This document shows positions 1 to 5,746 of a stretch of DNA of 20,793 nucleotides, one piece after another. A program made the position numbers and the translations under genes. How positions within the stretch are numbered: position 1 is the first letter of the stretch; each line of letters opens with the position of its first letter. The stretch spans positions 22,869-43,661 of the forward strand of contig DAEB01000043.1 in NCBI GenBank assembly GCA_002495185.1. The letters run 5' to 3'. Source of the DNA: Thermoplasmata archaeon UBA184 (GTDB taxonomy: Archaea > Thermoplasmatota > Thermoplasmata > Lutacidiplasmatales > UBA184). The notes below the pieces were generated by a model. The model was given only the letters and a program-made list of their open reading frames with translations, was not told where the DNA came from and ran no database searches.

Positions 1-435
1 GTCGAGGAAGTAGTCCTTCCGGACGGCCCGCATGTCGGTGATCAATCCCTCCCCGGACTGGAGGTCGAACTCCTTGAGCGCCATCCGCTTCCACTTCGTC
101 GCGGCCTGCACGACCTGAGCGTCCACCGGGTGGAGGTCCCGGTCGTTCGAGATGTGGAACTGGACCGGGGTTCGGGACCCGTCCCGGTCGAGCATGTCGT
201 TGACCCCGCTCTCGACCTCGACGATCAACGGGACCTGGACCATCATCAGGTTGAGTTCTTTGCAGAGGTGTTCTTCGATGTAGTTCTTCGCCGCGTAGAT
301 CGCATGCTGCGTCTGTCGGGGCGAAAGAAGCGGCTCATAATCCGTGGGAAGTACCCGGTCGACCTCTTCGTACGTGCCGATGCCGGGGCCGGCGAGGTCG
401 GCTCTCTTGTCCGAAACGGACGCGCTGACCGTCAT
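1..435 (-). CDS. asnA: Aspartate-ammonia ligase (AsnA), N-terminal part, cut by window edge
   Basis: The reverse strand reads 145 codons from an ATG at 435 to the window edge without a stop. The protein matches the class II synthetase-like, bacterial-type AsnA, which makes asparagine from aspartate, ammonia and ATP in the cytoplasm. Recognisable blocks are KELNLMMVQVPLIVE (near residue 54), SGVNDMLDRDG, KWKRMALKEFD and SGEGLITDMRAVRKD, all in the usual AsnA order. AsnA is normally about 330-350 residues, so less than half is present. The start is supported by a TATA-like element about 29 bases upstream (461-467 on plus), which fits a leaderless mRNA. It is transcribed away from the gene at 591. 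The family call is from recognised motifs, not from a search. Confidence 0.9.
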   Translation of the reverse strand, partial: MTVSASVSDKRADLAGPGIGTYEEVDRVLPTDYEPLLSPRQTQHAIYAAKNYIEEHLCKELNLMMVQVPLIVEVESGVNDMLDRDGSRTPVQFHISNDRDLHPVDAQVVQAATKWKRMALKEFDLQSGEGLITDMRAVRKDYFLD

Positions 436-460
436 CGTACGTAGGGCGGAGCGGGCGGGA

Positions 461-467
461 ATAAACT
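461..467 (-). promoter_or_regulatory. TATA-like element of asnA
   Basis: An A/T heptamer (ATAAACT on plus, AGTTTAT on minus) stands out in a GC-rich stretch. Its centre is about 29 bases before the asnA ATG. That spacing puts transcription start at or next to the start codon, as in leaderless archaeal mRNAs. Confidence 0.55.
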
Positions 468-570
468 CCCCGTCAAGCCTGTTCGACCCGGGGCGTGGAC
501 GAGGAGACGGGCCCCCCGGGCGGGGCGACGAACGGTGGGGAGCGTCGCTCGGGATTCGGAGTGACCGAGG

Positions 571-578
571 GATTATGA
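571..578 (+). promoter_or_regulatory. TATA-like element upstream of the gene at 591
   Basis: GATTATGA is the only A/T-rich octamer before the gene at 591. It lies only 16 bases before the ATG at 591, but about 50 bases before the in-frame ATG at 624. If it is the true TATA box, transcription would begin near 600 and the 624 start would be used. Confidence 0.4.
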
Positions 579-590
579 GACCGGTCACCG

Positions 591-1328
591 ATGACACGGG
601 CACGCGAGGACAAGCGGCAGGAGATGGTCGAACTTCCTCCCCCGTTTCGCACGACGCCGCTCGCGTACTACGTCTGGAGTCGCAGTACTCGCGCGGCCCA
701 TATCGTGGCGTTCGCCATCGGCCGTTTCGTCGACCCCGACTTCCGATGGCTCTCGATCCGAGGGTCGAAGGAAAGCGTGTCCGACGAGGAGGGATGGGTC
801 CGGCGGATGCTTCCGGCAGCTCGCGTCCTGGCGCCGATCTCCGAGGGTGACCTTGGCCAAGGTCCCCAGGTCGCACGAACCACGTTCGACTCGATGGTGC
901 GATGCGAAGGAGCCACCGAGGAACGGATCGCGCTCGACCACTTCTTGCTACTTCCCCCTCGACTGCAGGGGATCTTGGACGAAGACGTAACCGAAGACCG
1001 GCCCCGAACGGTCGTGGTGGCGAACACCAACCGGATCCGCCAGTTCTACCCCTTGGACCCGGATGCGATCCGGGCCTACACGGACGTCTTCCTCCGGAGC
1101 GGATTCTCGATGGTCGTCACGTCGAACCCGCCCCCGTATCCGGGTCGCTACGGGTTCGACATCGTCCTGCGGCTGGAAGTGGGCGCCTCGGGGAATTGGA
1201 GGACGGCCCATCTCGTGGTCGAGAAGGGAGTTCGGCACGGGGACTTCGCGACGGGCGGGACCTTTCCGGCGGCGAACCTCCCCTGGTACCTCGAGGCGGG
1301 CGCGGAAATCGAGACGGCGTCAGACTGA
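591..1328 (+). CDS. Hypothetical protein, possible degenerate RecA-like fold
   Basis: I do not recognise this 245-residue protein. It has no signal peptide or membrane segment. Residues 136-182 alternate a hydrophobic strand (TVVVANTNRIRQF), a helix and a second strand ending in VVTSNPPP. This resembles the Walker B and following strand of archaeal RecA/RadA-like ATPases. No P-loop is visible at the N-terminus, so if related it would be a non-ATPase relative; that is inference. The start is uncertain: ATG 591 gives the longest frame, but ATG 624 (residue 12) fits the TATA-like element at 571-578 better. The gene is divergent from asnA and followed 128 bases later by another unrecognised gene on the same strand. 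Confidence 0.7.
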   Translation: MTRAREDKRQEMVELPPPFRTTPLAYYVWSRSTRAAHIVAFAIGRFVDPDFRWLSIRGSKESVSDEEGWVRRMLPAARVLAPISEGDLGQGPQVARTTFDSMVRCEGATEERIALDHFLLLPPRLQGILDEDVTEDRPRTVVVANTNRIRQFYPLDPDAIRAYTDVFLRSGFSMVVTSNPPPYPGRYGFDIVLRLEVGASGNWRTAHLVVEKGVRHGDFATGGTFPAANLPWYLEAGAEIETASD

Positions 1329-1429
1329 TCGGCCGGTCGCGGGCGGCCGGCTCTCGGAGACGGCTTGGAATGCGCCAGGTCGCCGTCCTCCGCCTTCCCG
1401 GCGACGCTGCCCCGCCTGAGGACCGAATG

Positions 1430-1437
1430 GATAATGT
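1430..1437 (+). promoter_or_regulatory. TATA-like element for the GTG-start gene at 1457
   Basis: GATAATGT sits in otherwise GC-rich sequence with its centre about 24 bases before the GTG at 1457. It resembles the element before the gene at 7689, which also starts with GTG. This favours a leaderless GTG start over the upstream ATG codons at 1370 and 1427. Confidence 0.45.
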
Positions 1438-1456
1438 GCCCCGGGGACGACGCTCA

Positions 1457-2119
1457 GTGGAGGTCGACCCGGGTGAGGGCCTGCGCACCGTGACCGGGGA
1501 CGACGCCTCCCCCCCGGCGAACGGGATCTACGCACGCGAGTGGCTGGCTCGATTCCGGTCGCTCTACGATGAGGCGGCGAGCGACCCCCAGACCGCCCTC
1601 GGCCTCTTCTACGACCGCCACCGGCGCTTCGTCGCGGGGCCCGGCGGCGAGCCCCCCAGCCGGCCCACGTACACCTACGAGGAGTGGAATCGCACGCTCA
1701 CGGCCTTCCTCGGCGGCCTCGCCCGGGAGTTCGGACTCGTTCAGACGGAAGGCTGGACCGAGGTTCCCCAGTTGATGTGGTACTGGAACGGGGTCCCCGA
1801 CGCTCCGGCCGTGGCAATCCGGGAGGTCAACGTGGCCGGGGAGTCGGTGGTCCAACAGGACGTTCCGTCGGTGGTGCGATCCGGGGCACTGCTCTCCGTC
1901 CTGATCCTTTACCCGGATTTCCCCCGCCCCTACGGCACTTCGTCGATGGTCGAGGCCAACGAGCACTGGCGGGGACGGATCACGATGGAGCTCGACCGGC
2001 TTGACCTGGACCGAGAGTTCCTCCTGGCGACGATCAGCGCGTTCGACTGGGAGCTCCCCGCGCCCTGGAACGGGTTCGAGTGGCGGTCACGCGAACGCTC
2101 CATGGCTCCGATCCGCTAA
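1457..2119 (+). CDS. Hypothetical protein, weak PD-(D/E)XK-like pattern
   Basis: This soluble protein of about 220 residues is not one I can name. Residues 86-152 run Glu-rich helix (AREFG), then WTEVPQLMWYW, then AVAIREVNV, an amphipathic helix, then LLSVLILYPDF. Some archaeal proteins of the restriction-endonuclease-like fold show the same order: a tryptophan strand, an acidic strand of the type 'aIEhEN', a helix, and a 'VLItY' strand. The catalytic Lys is not evident, so this is only a suggestion. GTG 1457 was chosen because a TATA-like element lies about 24 bases upstream. ATG 1370 and ATG 1427 are in-frame alternatives that would add 29 or 10 residues. It ends 18 bases from the end of the convergent GNAT gene. 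Confidence 0.65.
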   Translation: MEVDPGEGLRTVTGDDASPPANGIYAREWLARFRSLYDEAASDPQTALGLFYDRHRRFVAGPGGEPPSRPTYTYEEWNRTLTAFLGGLAREFGLVQTEGWTEVPQLMWYWNGVPDAPAVAIREVNVAGESVVQQDVPSVVRSGALLSVLILYPDFPRPYGTSSMVEANEHWRGRITMELDRLDLDREFLLATISAFDWELPAPWNGFEWRSRERSMAPIR

Positions 2120-2137
2120 CCGCGCTTCGAGGGCGAG

Positions 2138-2746
2138 CTAGCGGAGCGGTGGGCCTGGCTCGGCCGGGGCGCCCGAGAGGCGGACCCCAAAGAGAACCTC
2201 ACCGCCCACAAGGGTCATCCGGCTGCGAAGCCCCCACGCTCCGAGACCTCCCTCCCGGTAGCTCGTCTCCTTCCGGTCGACCATTCGGAACCCACGCGAC
2301 CGGAATAGAGCGAGGGACGCGGCGTTCTCTTCCTCGGCAGCCGCGTACACTACTTGGGCCCCGTCGCGCCGGAATCTCGCGATCGCATCGTCCAGGAGGA
2401 GACCTCCGAGTCCTTCTCTCCGGTGGGAGAGCGACGTGGACAGGTAGTACACGTAGCCGACCTCCGGAGCCAGGCGCTCGAGGACCGAGACCGCGACGAC
2501 CTCCCCTCGGAAAAGCGCCGCCCGCACCCAGGTCGCGGTCCGTAGCGTGCGCTTCGCATGCCAGCGGTAGATCCCGACAAAACCGCCCTTGAGCACCGGG
2601 ACCCCGCGCTCTCGATCGGGCCCTACCAGGTCCACGAGTTCGACGGGGAGGCCCGGGGCCTTCGGTCCGGCTCCTTCGGATCGGGTTTCCGATGGCAAGC
2701 TCATCCGACTCCTCGGCGCGGACCCCTCCGAGTCCGATGGTGACAC
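2138..2746 (-). CDS. GNAT-family N-acetyltransferase
   Basis: A 202-residue protein with a GNAT fold at about residues 35-165. It has the strand pair EVVAVSVLE and VGYVYYLST, followed by the acetyl-CoA pyrophosphate loop HRREGLGG (108-115). The C-terminal helix-strand block NAASLALFRSRGF (141-153) is typical of RimI-like acetyltransferases. It would transfer an acetyl group from acetyl-CoA to an amine on a protein or small molecule; the substrate cannot be read from sequence. The first 35 residues are Ser/Pro/Glu-rich and probably disordered. The start chosen is GTG 2746; ATG 2704 (residue 15) would lose only disordered residues. A TATA-like element lies at 2795-2802, about 52 bases upstream. 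Confidence 0.85.
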   Translation of the reverse strand: MSPSDSEGSAPRSRMSLPSETRSEGAGPKAPGLPVELVDLVGPDRERGVPVLKGGFVGIYRWHAKRTLRTATWVRAALFRGEVVAVSVLERLAPEVGYVYYLSTSLSHRREGLGGLLLDDAIARFRRDGAQVVYAAAEEENAASLALFRSRGFRMVDRKETSYREGGLGAWGLRSRMTLVGGEVLFGVRLSGAPAEPGPPLR

Positions 2747-2794
2747 CGATGGAAGTCGGACACAGGACGACCCCTCCGTCTCTCCCGCCCGTGG

Positions 2795-2802
2795 GATAAT
2801 AG
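2795..2802 (-). promoter_or_regulatory. TATA-like element of the GNAT gene
   Basis: The minus strand reads CTATTATC here, the clearest TATA-like octamer in the region. Its centre is about 52 bases before GTG 2746, so the transcript would carry a leader of about 25 bases. Confidence 0.5.
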
Positions 2803-2884
2803 TCCGTCGGTAGGGAGCGTCCGACGCGATTGGCCCCCAAGGCGAGGTATCACCATCGCCGGGAATCGAAAAGGGGGTGGGGCA

Positions 2885-2901
2885 GTACGAATAGTTCGTA
2901 C
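2885..2901. promoter_or_regulatory. Perfect palindrome over a TATA-like core, candidate operator
   Basis: GTACGAA, a three-base spacer TAG, then TTCGTAC form a perfect 7+7 inverted repeat. It lies in the divergent gap between the GNAT gene and the seven-helix membrane protein. Its A/T-rich centre (GAATAGTT) lies about 58 bases before GTG 2952 and is the best TATA candidate for that gene. A dimeric repressor bound here would block TBP access. The regulator is not known. Confidence 0.5.
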
Positions 2902-2951
2902 GAGGGGGCCTTCACATCGACCGTTCTCTCCGCGCCCGAGGGGCTGGGGTC

Positions 2952-3641
2952 GTGGACGCCGAGGGCTGGGGAATCACGGCCTCGCTCGCGCTGCTCACGG
3001 CGGTTCTGACAGTTCTCTCGGCGCGTGGGTTCGTTCGATTCACTCGAACCCACAAACATTCTCAGTTGGGGTGGGGGGTCGGCCTCGGGTTCGGAGCGGT
3101 GGCGACTGCGATTGAGCTCCTGGCCTATCTCGCGCCGGTTCCGACCGTTCTACTTCAGGCGTACGTGTTCTTCTCGGCGGCAATCGTCGGAACTCTTTCG
3201 CTCGGGTCGGTGCGAGGATTCCGACGCCCGATCTATCGGAACCTCTATGCCGGGTACATCATCGCGATCTCCGGGGTGGTGGGGGCGTTCTGCTTCACGA
3301 CGCCCGTTCCAAGTTCCATGGTCCAGGACGGGGTGATCTCGGGAAACCCTCCCGCTTTCCTCCTCGTGCTCTCTTCCTTGGTGACCGTCCCCGCCACGAT
3401 CATCTTGCTCGGGTTCGCCGTGGTTTCCCTTCGGCGGGCCTTTCACTGGAAGGGGCTTCTCATGATTGCCGGGGCGAGCGTGCTGGCCGCCGGCGGAGCG
3501 TTCTACATCGCCTCCTTCCCGGTCGCCCTCTACTACGCTGAGTTCCTGGGCATCGTCCTTCTGTTCATCGGACTGACGGATTTCTCGAGGTGGCTCACCC
3601 CCGCGGCAGCGCCGACCCCCTCCCCCGAACGCGTGACCTAA
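2952..3641 (+). CDS. Seven-helix integral membrane protein, function unknown
   Basis: A 229-residue protein that is almost entirely membrane-embedded. Seven hydrophobic segments are visible at about residues 7-27, 42-63, 67-88, 98-117, 134-158, 167-187 and 191-211, with basic loops RFTRTHKH (29-36) and RGFRRPIYR (88-96). The C-terminal 18 residues are Pro/Thr-rich and soluble. No Schiff-base lysine pattern of a rhodopsin and no transporter signature is seen, so I cannot assign a function. The start is GTG 2952; no earlier start fits the TATA-like core at 2885-2901. It stands alone between a divergent GNAT gene and a convergent zinc-finger membrane protein. Confidence 0.8.
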   Translation: MDAEGWGITASLALLTAVLTVLSARGFVRFTRTHKHSQLGWGVGLGFGAVATAIELLAYLAPVPTVLLQAYVFFSAAIVGTLSLGSVRGFRRPIYRNLYAGYIIAISGVVGAFCFTTPVPSSMVQDGVISGNPPAFLLVLSSLVTVPATIILLGFAVVSLRRAFHWKGLLMIAGASVLAAGGAFYIASFPVALYYAEFLGIVLLFIGLTDFSRWLTPAAAPTPSPERVT

Positions 3642-3714
3642 CCCGTCGTTCGCTCGACGCGTCCCTCCCAGAGCAGAACGAGAAGGTCCGAAGCGTCGGG
3701 GGGACGCGCCGTGT

Positions 3715-4983
3715 CTAGCTCGCCGCCTGAGGCACCGTCGGGGTCTCTCCCGTGCAGTCGACGCACCAGCCGCGTCCCCGCGTCGCGAGGGCCTCACGGA
3801 GGCACTCATTGCAGATGGGCCGCAGGCACTTGGGGCAAGGGCCGCTCATCCGAAGGTCCAGTACGACCTTGGAGCAGGACGCGCACACCGAACGCGGGGT
3901 ACGACCCTTGCGGTGAGGGGGCGCCGCGTCGGTTCGTAGACCGAGCTCGGCCGAGGATCCGGAGGCACGCAGGTGCGGAGGCAGGGGATTCGCGACCTCG
4001 TCGAGGACGCATCCGAGAGGGGTCGGGTGGGGCGGCGCACCGAGGGACCTCTCTGTGTGCTCCGGCGAAGAGGAGGGAAGGGACCGAACGATGTCCGATT
4101 CCGCCTCCACGTCCGCCAGGAGCGTTTCCTTCGGATGCCCTGATGGTTCGCCCCGGTCCTCCACCGAATGTTCCCACCTCGGTCTGAGCTCGCCCGAGGT
4201 TCCGTTCGGCCTCCCGACCTTAAGGGGAGCCTCGGCCAGGATGATCGTGCGGCCGGAGATGGTCGGGGGGAAAAGGCGGTCCAGGTCGTCCTCGGTGAAC
4301 GGGGAGTCATCGAGAGAACGGACGTAGCTCCGCTCGGCCAGTGATGCGGTCGATGGCGGGCCGCCCGGTCCGGGGCTCGACAGCCGTGAAGAGCCGTCTC
4401 GCGTAGGGACGCGACCGTCTCGCCGTCCGGAGTTCGGTGAGTGGAACCCGTCGTAGTAACCGCGGACGGGAAAGGCCACCAGGTTCCCTGCGATGCCAGG
4501 AGAACGGACGACCCCCGCGCTGCGGTGCCTCTCCTCCGGGGCGGGCCAGCGATGCTCGGGGGGTAGCCAGGATAGCCAGGTCTCGTCACTCGGCAGGACG
4601 GGGGAGGAGGGAACGCGCCAATCGGACCCCGCTTCGCGGGGCGGGACGGGCTCTCGAGTACCGGTCAGCGGTGGAGGGACCACGCGACGAGCTCTGTCCG
4701 GGGTGGGTCGCGGAGGGTCGACCTTCGGGGAAGGGGCGAGGGCGCTTGGTTCCGATGTTCGCGTCAGAGATACGGAGGCAACGAGCACCGCTAGTCCGGC
4801 CACGAACATCGCGTAGGGAAGGGTGGTTCCGACCGTCACGACGGGTTCCGCGAGGAGTGCGAGGCCGCTTGCGAGGGCTGCCAGCGCGAAGGACGGGAGG
4901 ACCCACCGCCGTAGGAGCGTCGAGGTCGTGACTCCGCTCCGGGGGGCCGACGAGAGATCCGGGGAACGAGTCACGTCGTGCAT
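3715..4983 (-). CDS. Membrane-anchored protein with C-terminal eight-Cys cross-brace-type zinc finger
   Basis: A 422-residue protein in three parts. Residues 27-47 and 51-73 are two hydrophobic helices forming a membrane hairpin. Residues 75-360 form a long Pro/Ser/Arg-rich linker, probably disordered. Residues 367-410 hold eight cysteines in four CxxC pairs with spacing C-x2-C-x12-C-x2-C-x4-C-x2-C-x12-C-x2-C. This is the arrangement of FYVE/RING-type treble-clef fingers that bind two zincs in cross-brace fashion; the FYVE lipid-binding RRHHCR motif is absent. Positive residues before helix 1 suggest that both termini, including the finger, face the cytoplasm. A protein- or lipid-binding scaffold role is possible, but the function is unknown. 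The start is ATG 4983, with a weak TATA-like GATAGGTT about 43 bases upstream. Confidence 0.75.
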   Translation of the reverse strand: MHDVTRSPDLSSAPRSGVTTSTLLRRWVLPSFALAALASGLALLAEPVVTVGTTLPYAMFVAGLAVLVASVSLTRTSEPSALAPSPKVDPPRPTPDRARRVVPPPLTGTREPVPPREAGSDWRVPSSPVLPSDETWLSWLPPEHRWPAPEERHRSAGVVRSPGIAGNLVAFPVRGYYDGFHSPNSGRRDGRVPTRDGSSRLSSPGPGGPPSTASLAERSYVRSLDDSPFTEDDLDRLFPPTISGRTIILAEAPLKVGRPNGTSGELRPRWEHSVEDRGEPSGHPKETLLADVEAESDIVRSLPSSSPEHTERSLGAPPHPTPLGCVLDEVANPLPPHLRASGSSAELGLRTDAAPPHRKGRTPRSVCASCSKVVLDLRMSGPCPKCLRPICNECLREALATRGRGWCVDCTGETPTVPQAAS

Positions 4984-5107
4984 GCAGCCAGTCAGTGGGA
5001 ATGCCGAGAAGGGCGGTCATGAACCTATCGAAGCAGTGGAATCTCGAGACAAGAATCCGTGCCTCCTCGATGCCCGACTCGGCAAGGTGGGGGAGTCCGT
5101 AAACATC

Positions 5108-5127
5108 CCCTGCTCGCCGGAGCAGGG
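5108..5127. repeat. 8-bp perfect hairpin
   Basis: CCCTGCTC, loop GCCG, then GAGCAGGG form a perfect GC-rich stem of eight pairs with a four-base loop. No T-run follows on either strand, so it does not look like an intrinsic terminator. It lies about 125 bases upstream of the minus-strand gene at 4983. Confidence 0.5.
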
Positions 5128-5141
5128 AGAGTAGTTCACGC

Positions 5142-5180
5142 AAGCAACTCCCCCGGTGTCGCACACCCGAAGCAACTCCC
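5142..5180. repeat. Direct repeat AAGCAACTCCC x2 flanking a short stem
   Basis: AAGCAACTCCC occurs at 5142-5152 and again at 5170-5180, one copy every 28 bases. Between the copies, GGTGT-CGC-ACACC (5155-5167) can form a small stem. The second copy runs into the palindrome CTCCCGGGAG (5176-5185). Confidence 0.5.
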
Positions 5181-5191
5181 GGGAGGGACCG

Positions 5192-5224
5192 TTACTTCTT
5201 CTTCTGCTTGCCCTTCTTTGGCAT
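5192..5224 (-). CDS. Tiny Lys-rich frame, 10 residues, doubtful gene
   Basis: The minus strand from ATG 5224 encodes MPKKGKQKKK followed by TAA. Read upstream without a standard start, the frame stays open to a TGA at 5285-5287 and contains RRPGRPTK, which resembles an AT-hook core (GRP flanked by basic residues). There is no ATG, GTG or TTG in that extension, so translation of the longer form would need CTG 5263. It could be a real micro-protein, a chance low-complexity AAG run, or part of a non-coding RNA. Confidence 0.2.
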   Translation of the reverse strand: MPKKGKQKKK

Positions 5225-5305
5225 CTTTGTGGGTCGGCCCGGCCGGCGACCGAGCGTACTCAGAAGTATGGTGTTCCTTCTATTTCAACGATGGACATCG
5301 CGGCC

Positions 5306-5312
5306 CAATAAC
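5306..5312 (-). promoter_or_regulatory. TATA-like element reading into the gene-poor region
   Basis: The minus strand reads GTTATTG in GC-rich surroundings. Transcription would start near 5282 and run through the Lys-rich frame, the direct repeats and the hairpin toward the gene at 4983. Confidence 0.35.
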
Positions 5313-5386
5313 GCGCGCGAATCGGACTCGGGAATGTCTTCGTGAGATCGCGAGGGGGTCCGTACGCCCCGGCTACCGGCGAGGAA

Positions 5387-5746
5387 CTACCCCGGGGAAC
5401 CGACGTCCGCCATCGACCGGGGGAATCGAGCGGCCCCCGGCCGTACCGCATCCTTCGGGAACGACCAGGAGACGACCGTTACCCCGAGTACGCCGGCGCG
5501 CACGGCCGGGTCGTCCTCTCCGAGGGCTCGCGCTTCCTCGACCCCGCCACGGTACAGGCAGATTCCGGCGAGCGTCGAGTCTTGGGACCGCTCTACCGGC
5601 CCCGCCGCGATCAGCTGCCCTCCGGCGTGGAGCTTCGCGAGATACTCGAGATGCGCGTCCTGCAGCACGTCGGCCGCGCTCTCCGTGAGGGCGGGCGGTG
5701 GCTCTCGCCGGGTGAGAAAGAGGACCGACCAGCGGTCAAACTCCAT
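5387..5746 (-). CDS. YciI-like (YCII domain) protein
   Basis: A 119-residue protein with one YCII-related domain spanning most of its length. Visible marks are DAHLEYL with His32, GGQLIAAGPVE (42-52), a central strand GICLYRG, and the EDDPAV turn with the conserved Asp at 78-79. The His-Asp pair is the putative active site of YciI proteins, whose fold is ferredoxin-like and whose substrate is generally unknown. ATG 5746 is chosen because the domain begins directly after it and the upstream frame is antisense-like. The start overlaps the end of the DUF885 gene by 11 bases, so the two are almost certainly co-transcribed and translationally coupled. Confidence 0.8.
   Translation of the reverse strand: MEFDRWSVLFLTRREPPPALTESAADVLQDAHLEYLAKLHAGGQLIAAGPVERSQDSTLAGICLYRGGVEEARALGEDDPAVRAGVLGVTVVSWSFPKDAVRPGAARFPRSMADVGSPG

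Larger units (their letters stand above)
4984..5386. other. 403-base gene-poor region with repeats and hairpins
   Basis: No convincing gene fills this stretch between the zinc-finger membrane protein and the YciI-like gene, both on minus. It holds a TATA-like GTTATTG on minus (5306-5312), a tiny Lys-rich frame (5192-5224), an 11-base direct repeat (5142-5152 and 5170-5180) around a short stem, and an 8-bp hairpin (5108-5127). A non-coding RNA or a long leader for the downstream minus-strand gene is possible. Confidence 0.4.

Noticed and set aside
3025..3053. 9-bp perfect inverted repeat (GTGGGTTCG / CGAACCCAC) with an 11-base loop
   Set aside because: It lies inside the coding sequence of the seven-helix protein. 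It looks a little like a tRNA T-arm but no cloverleaf can be built around it. Probably chance, given codon constraints.
5260..5451. 63-codon open frame on minus overlapping the end of the YciI-like gene
   Set aside because: It is Arg/Pro/Gly-rich, out of frame with the real gene, and has no fitting promoter or domain.
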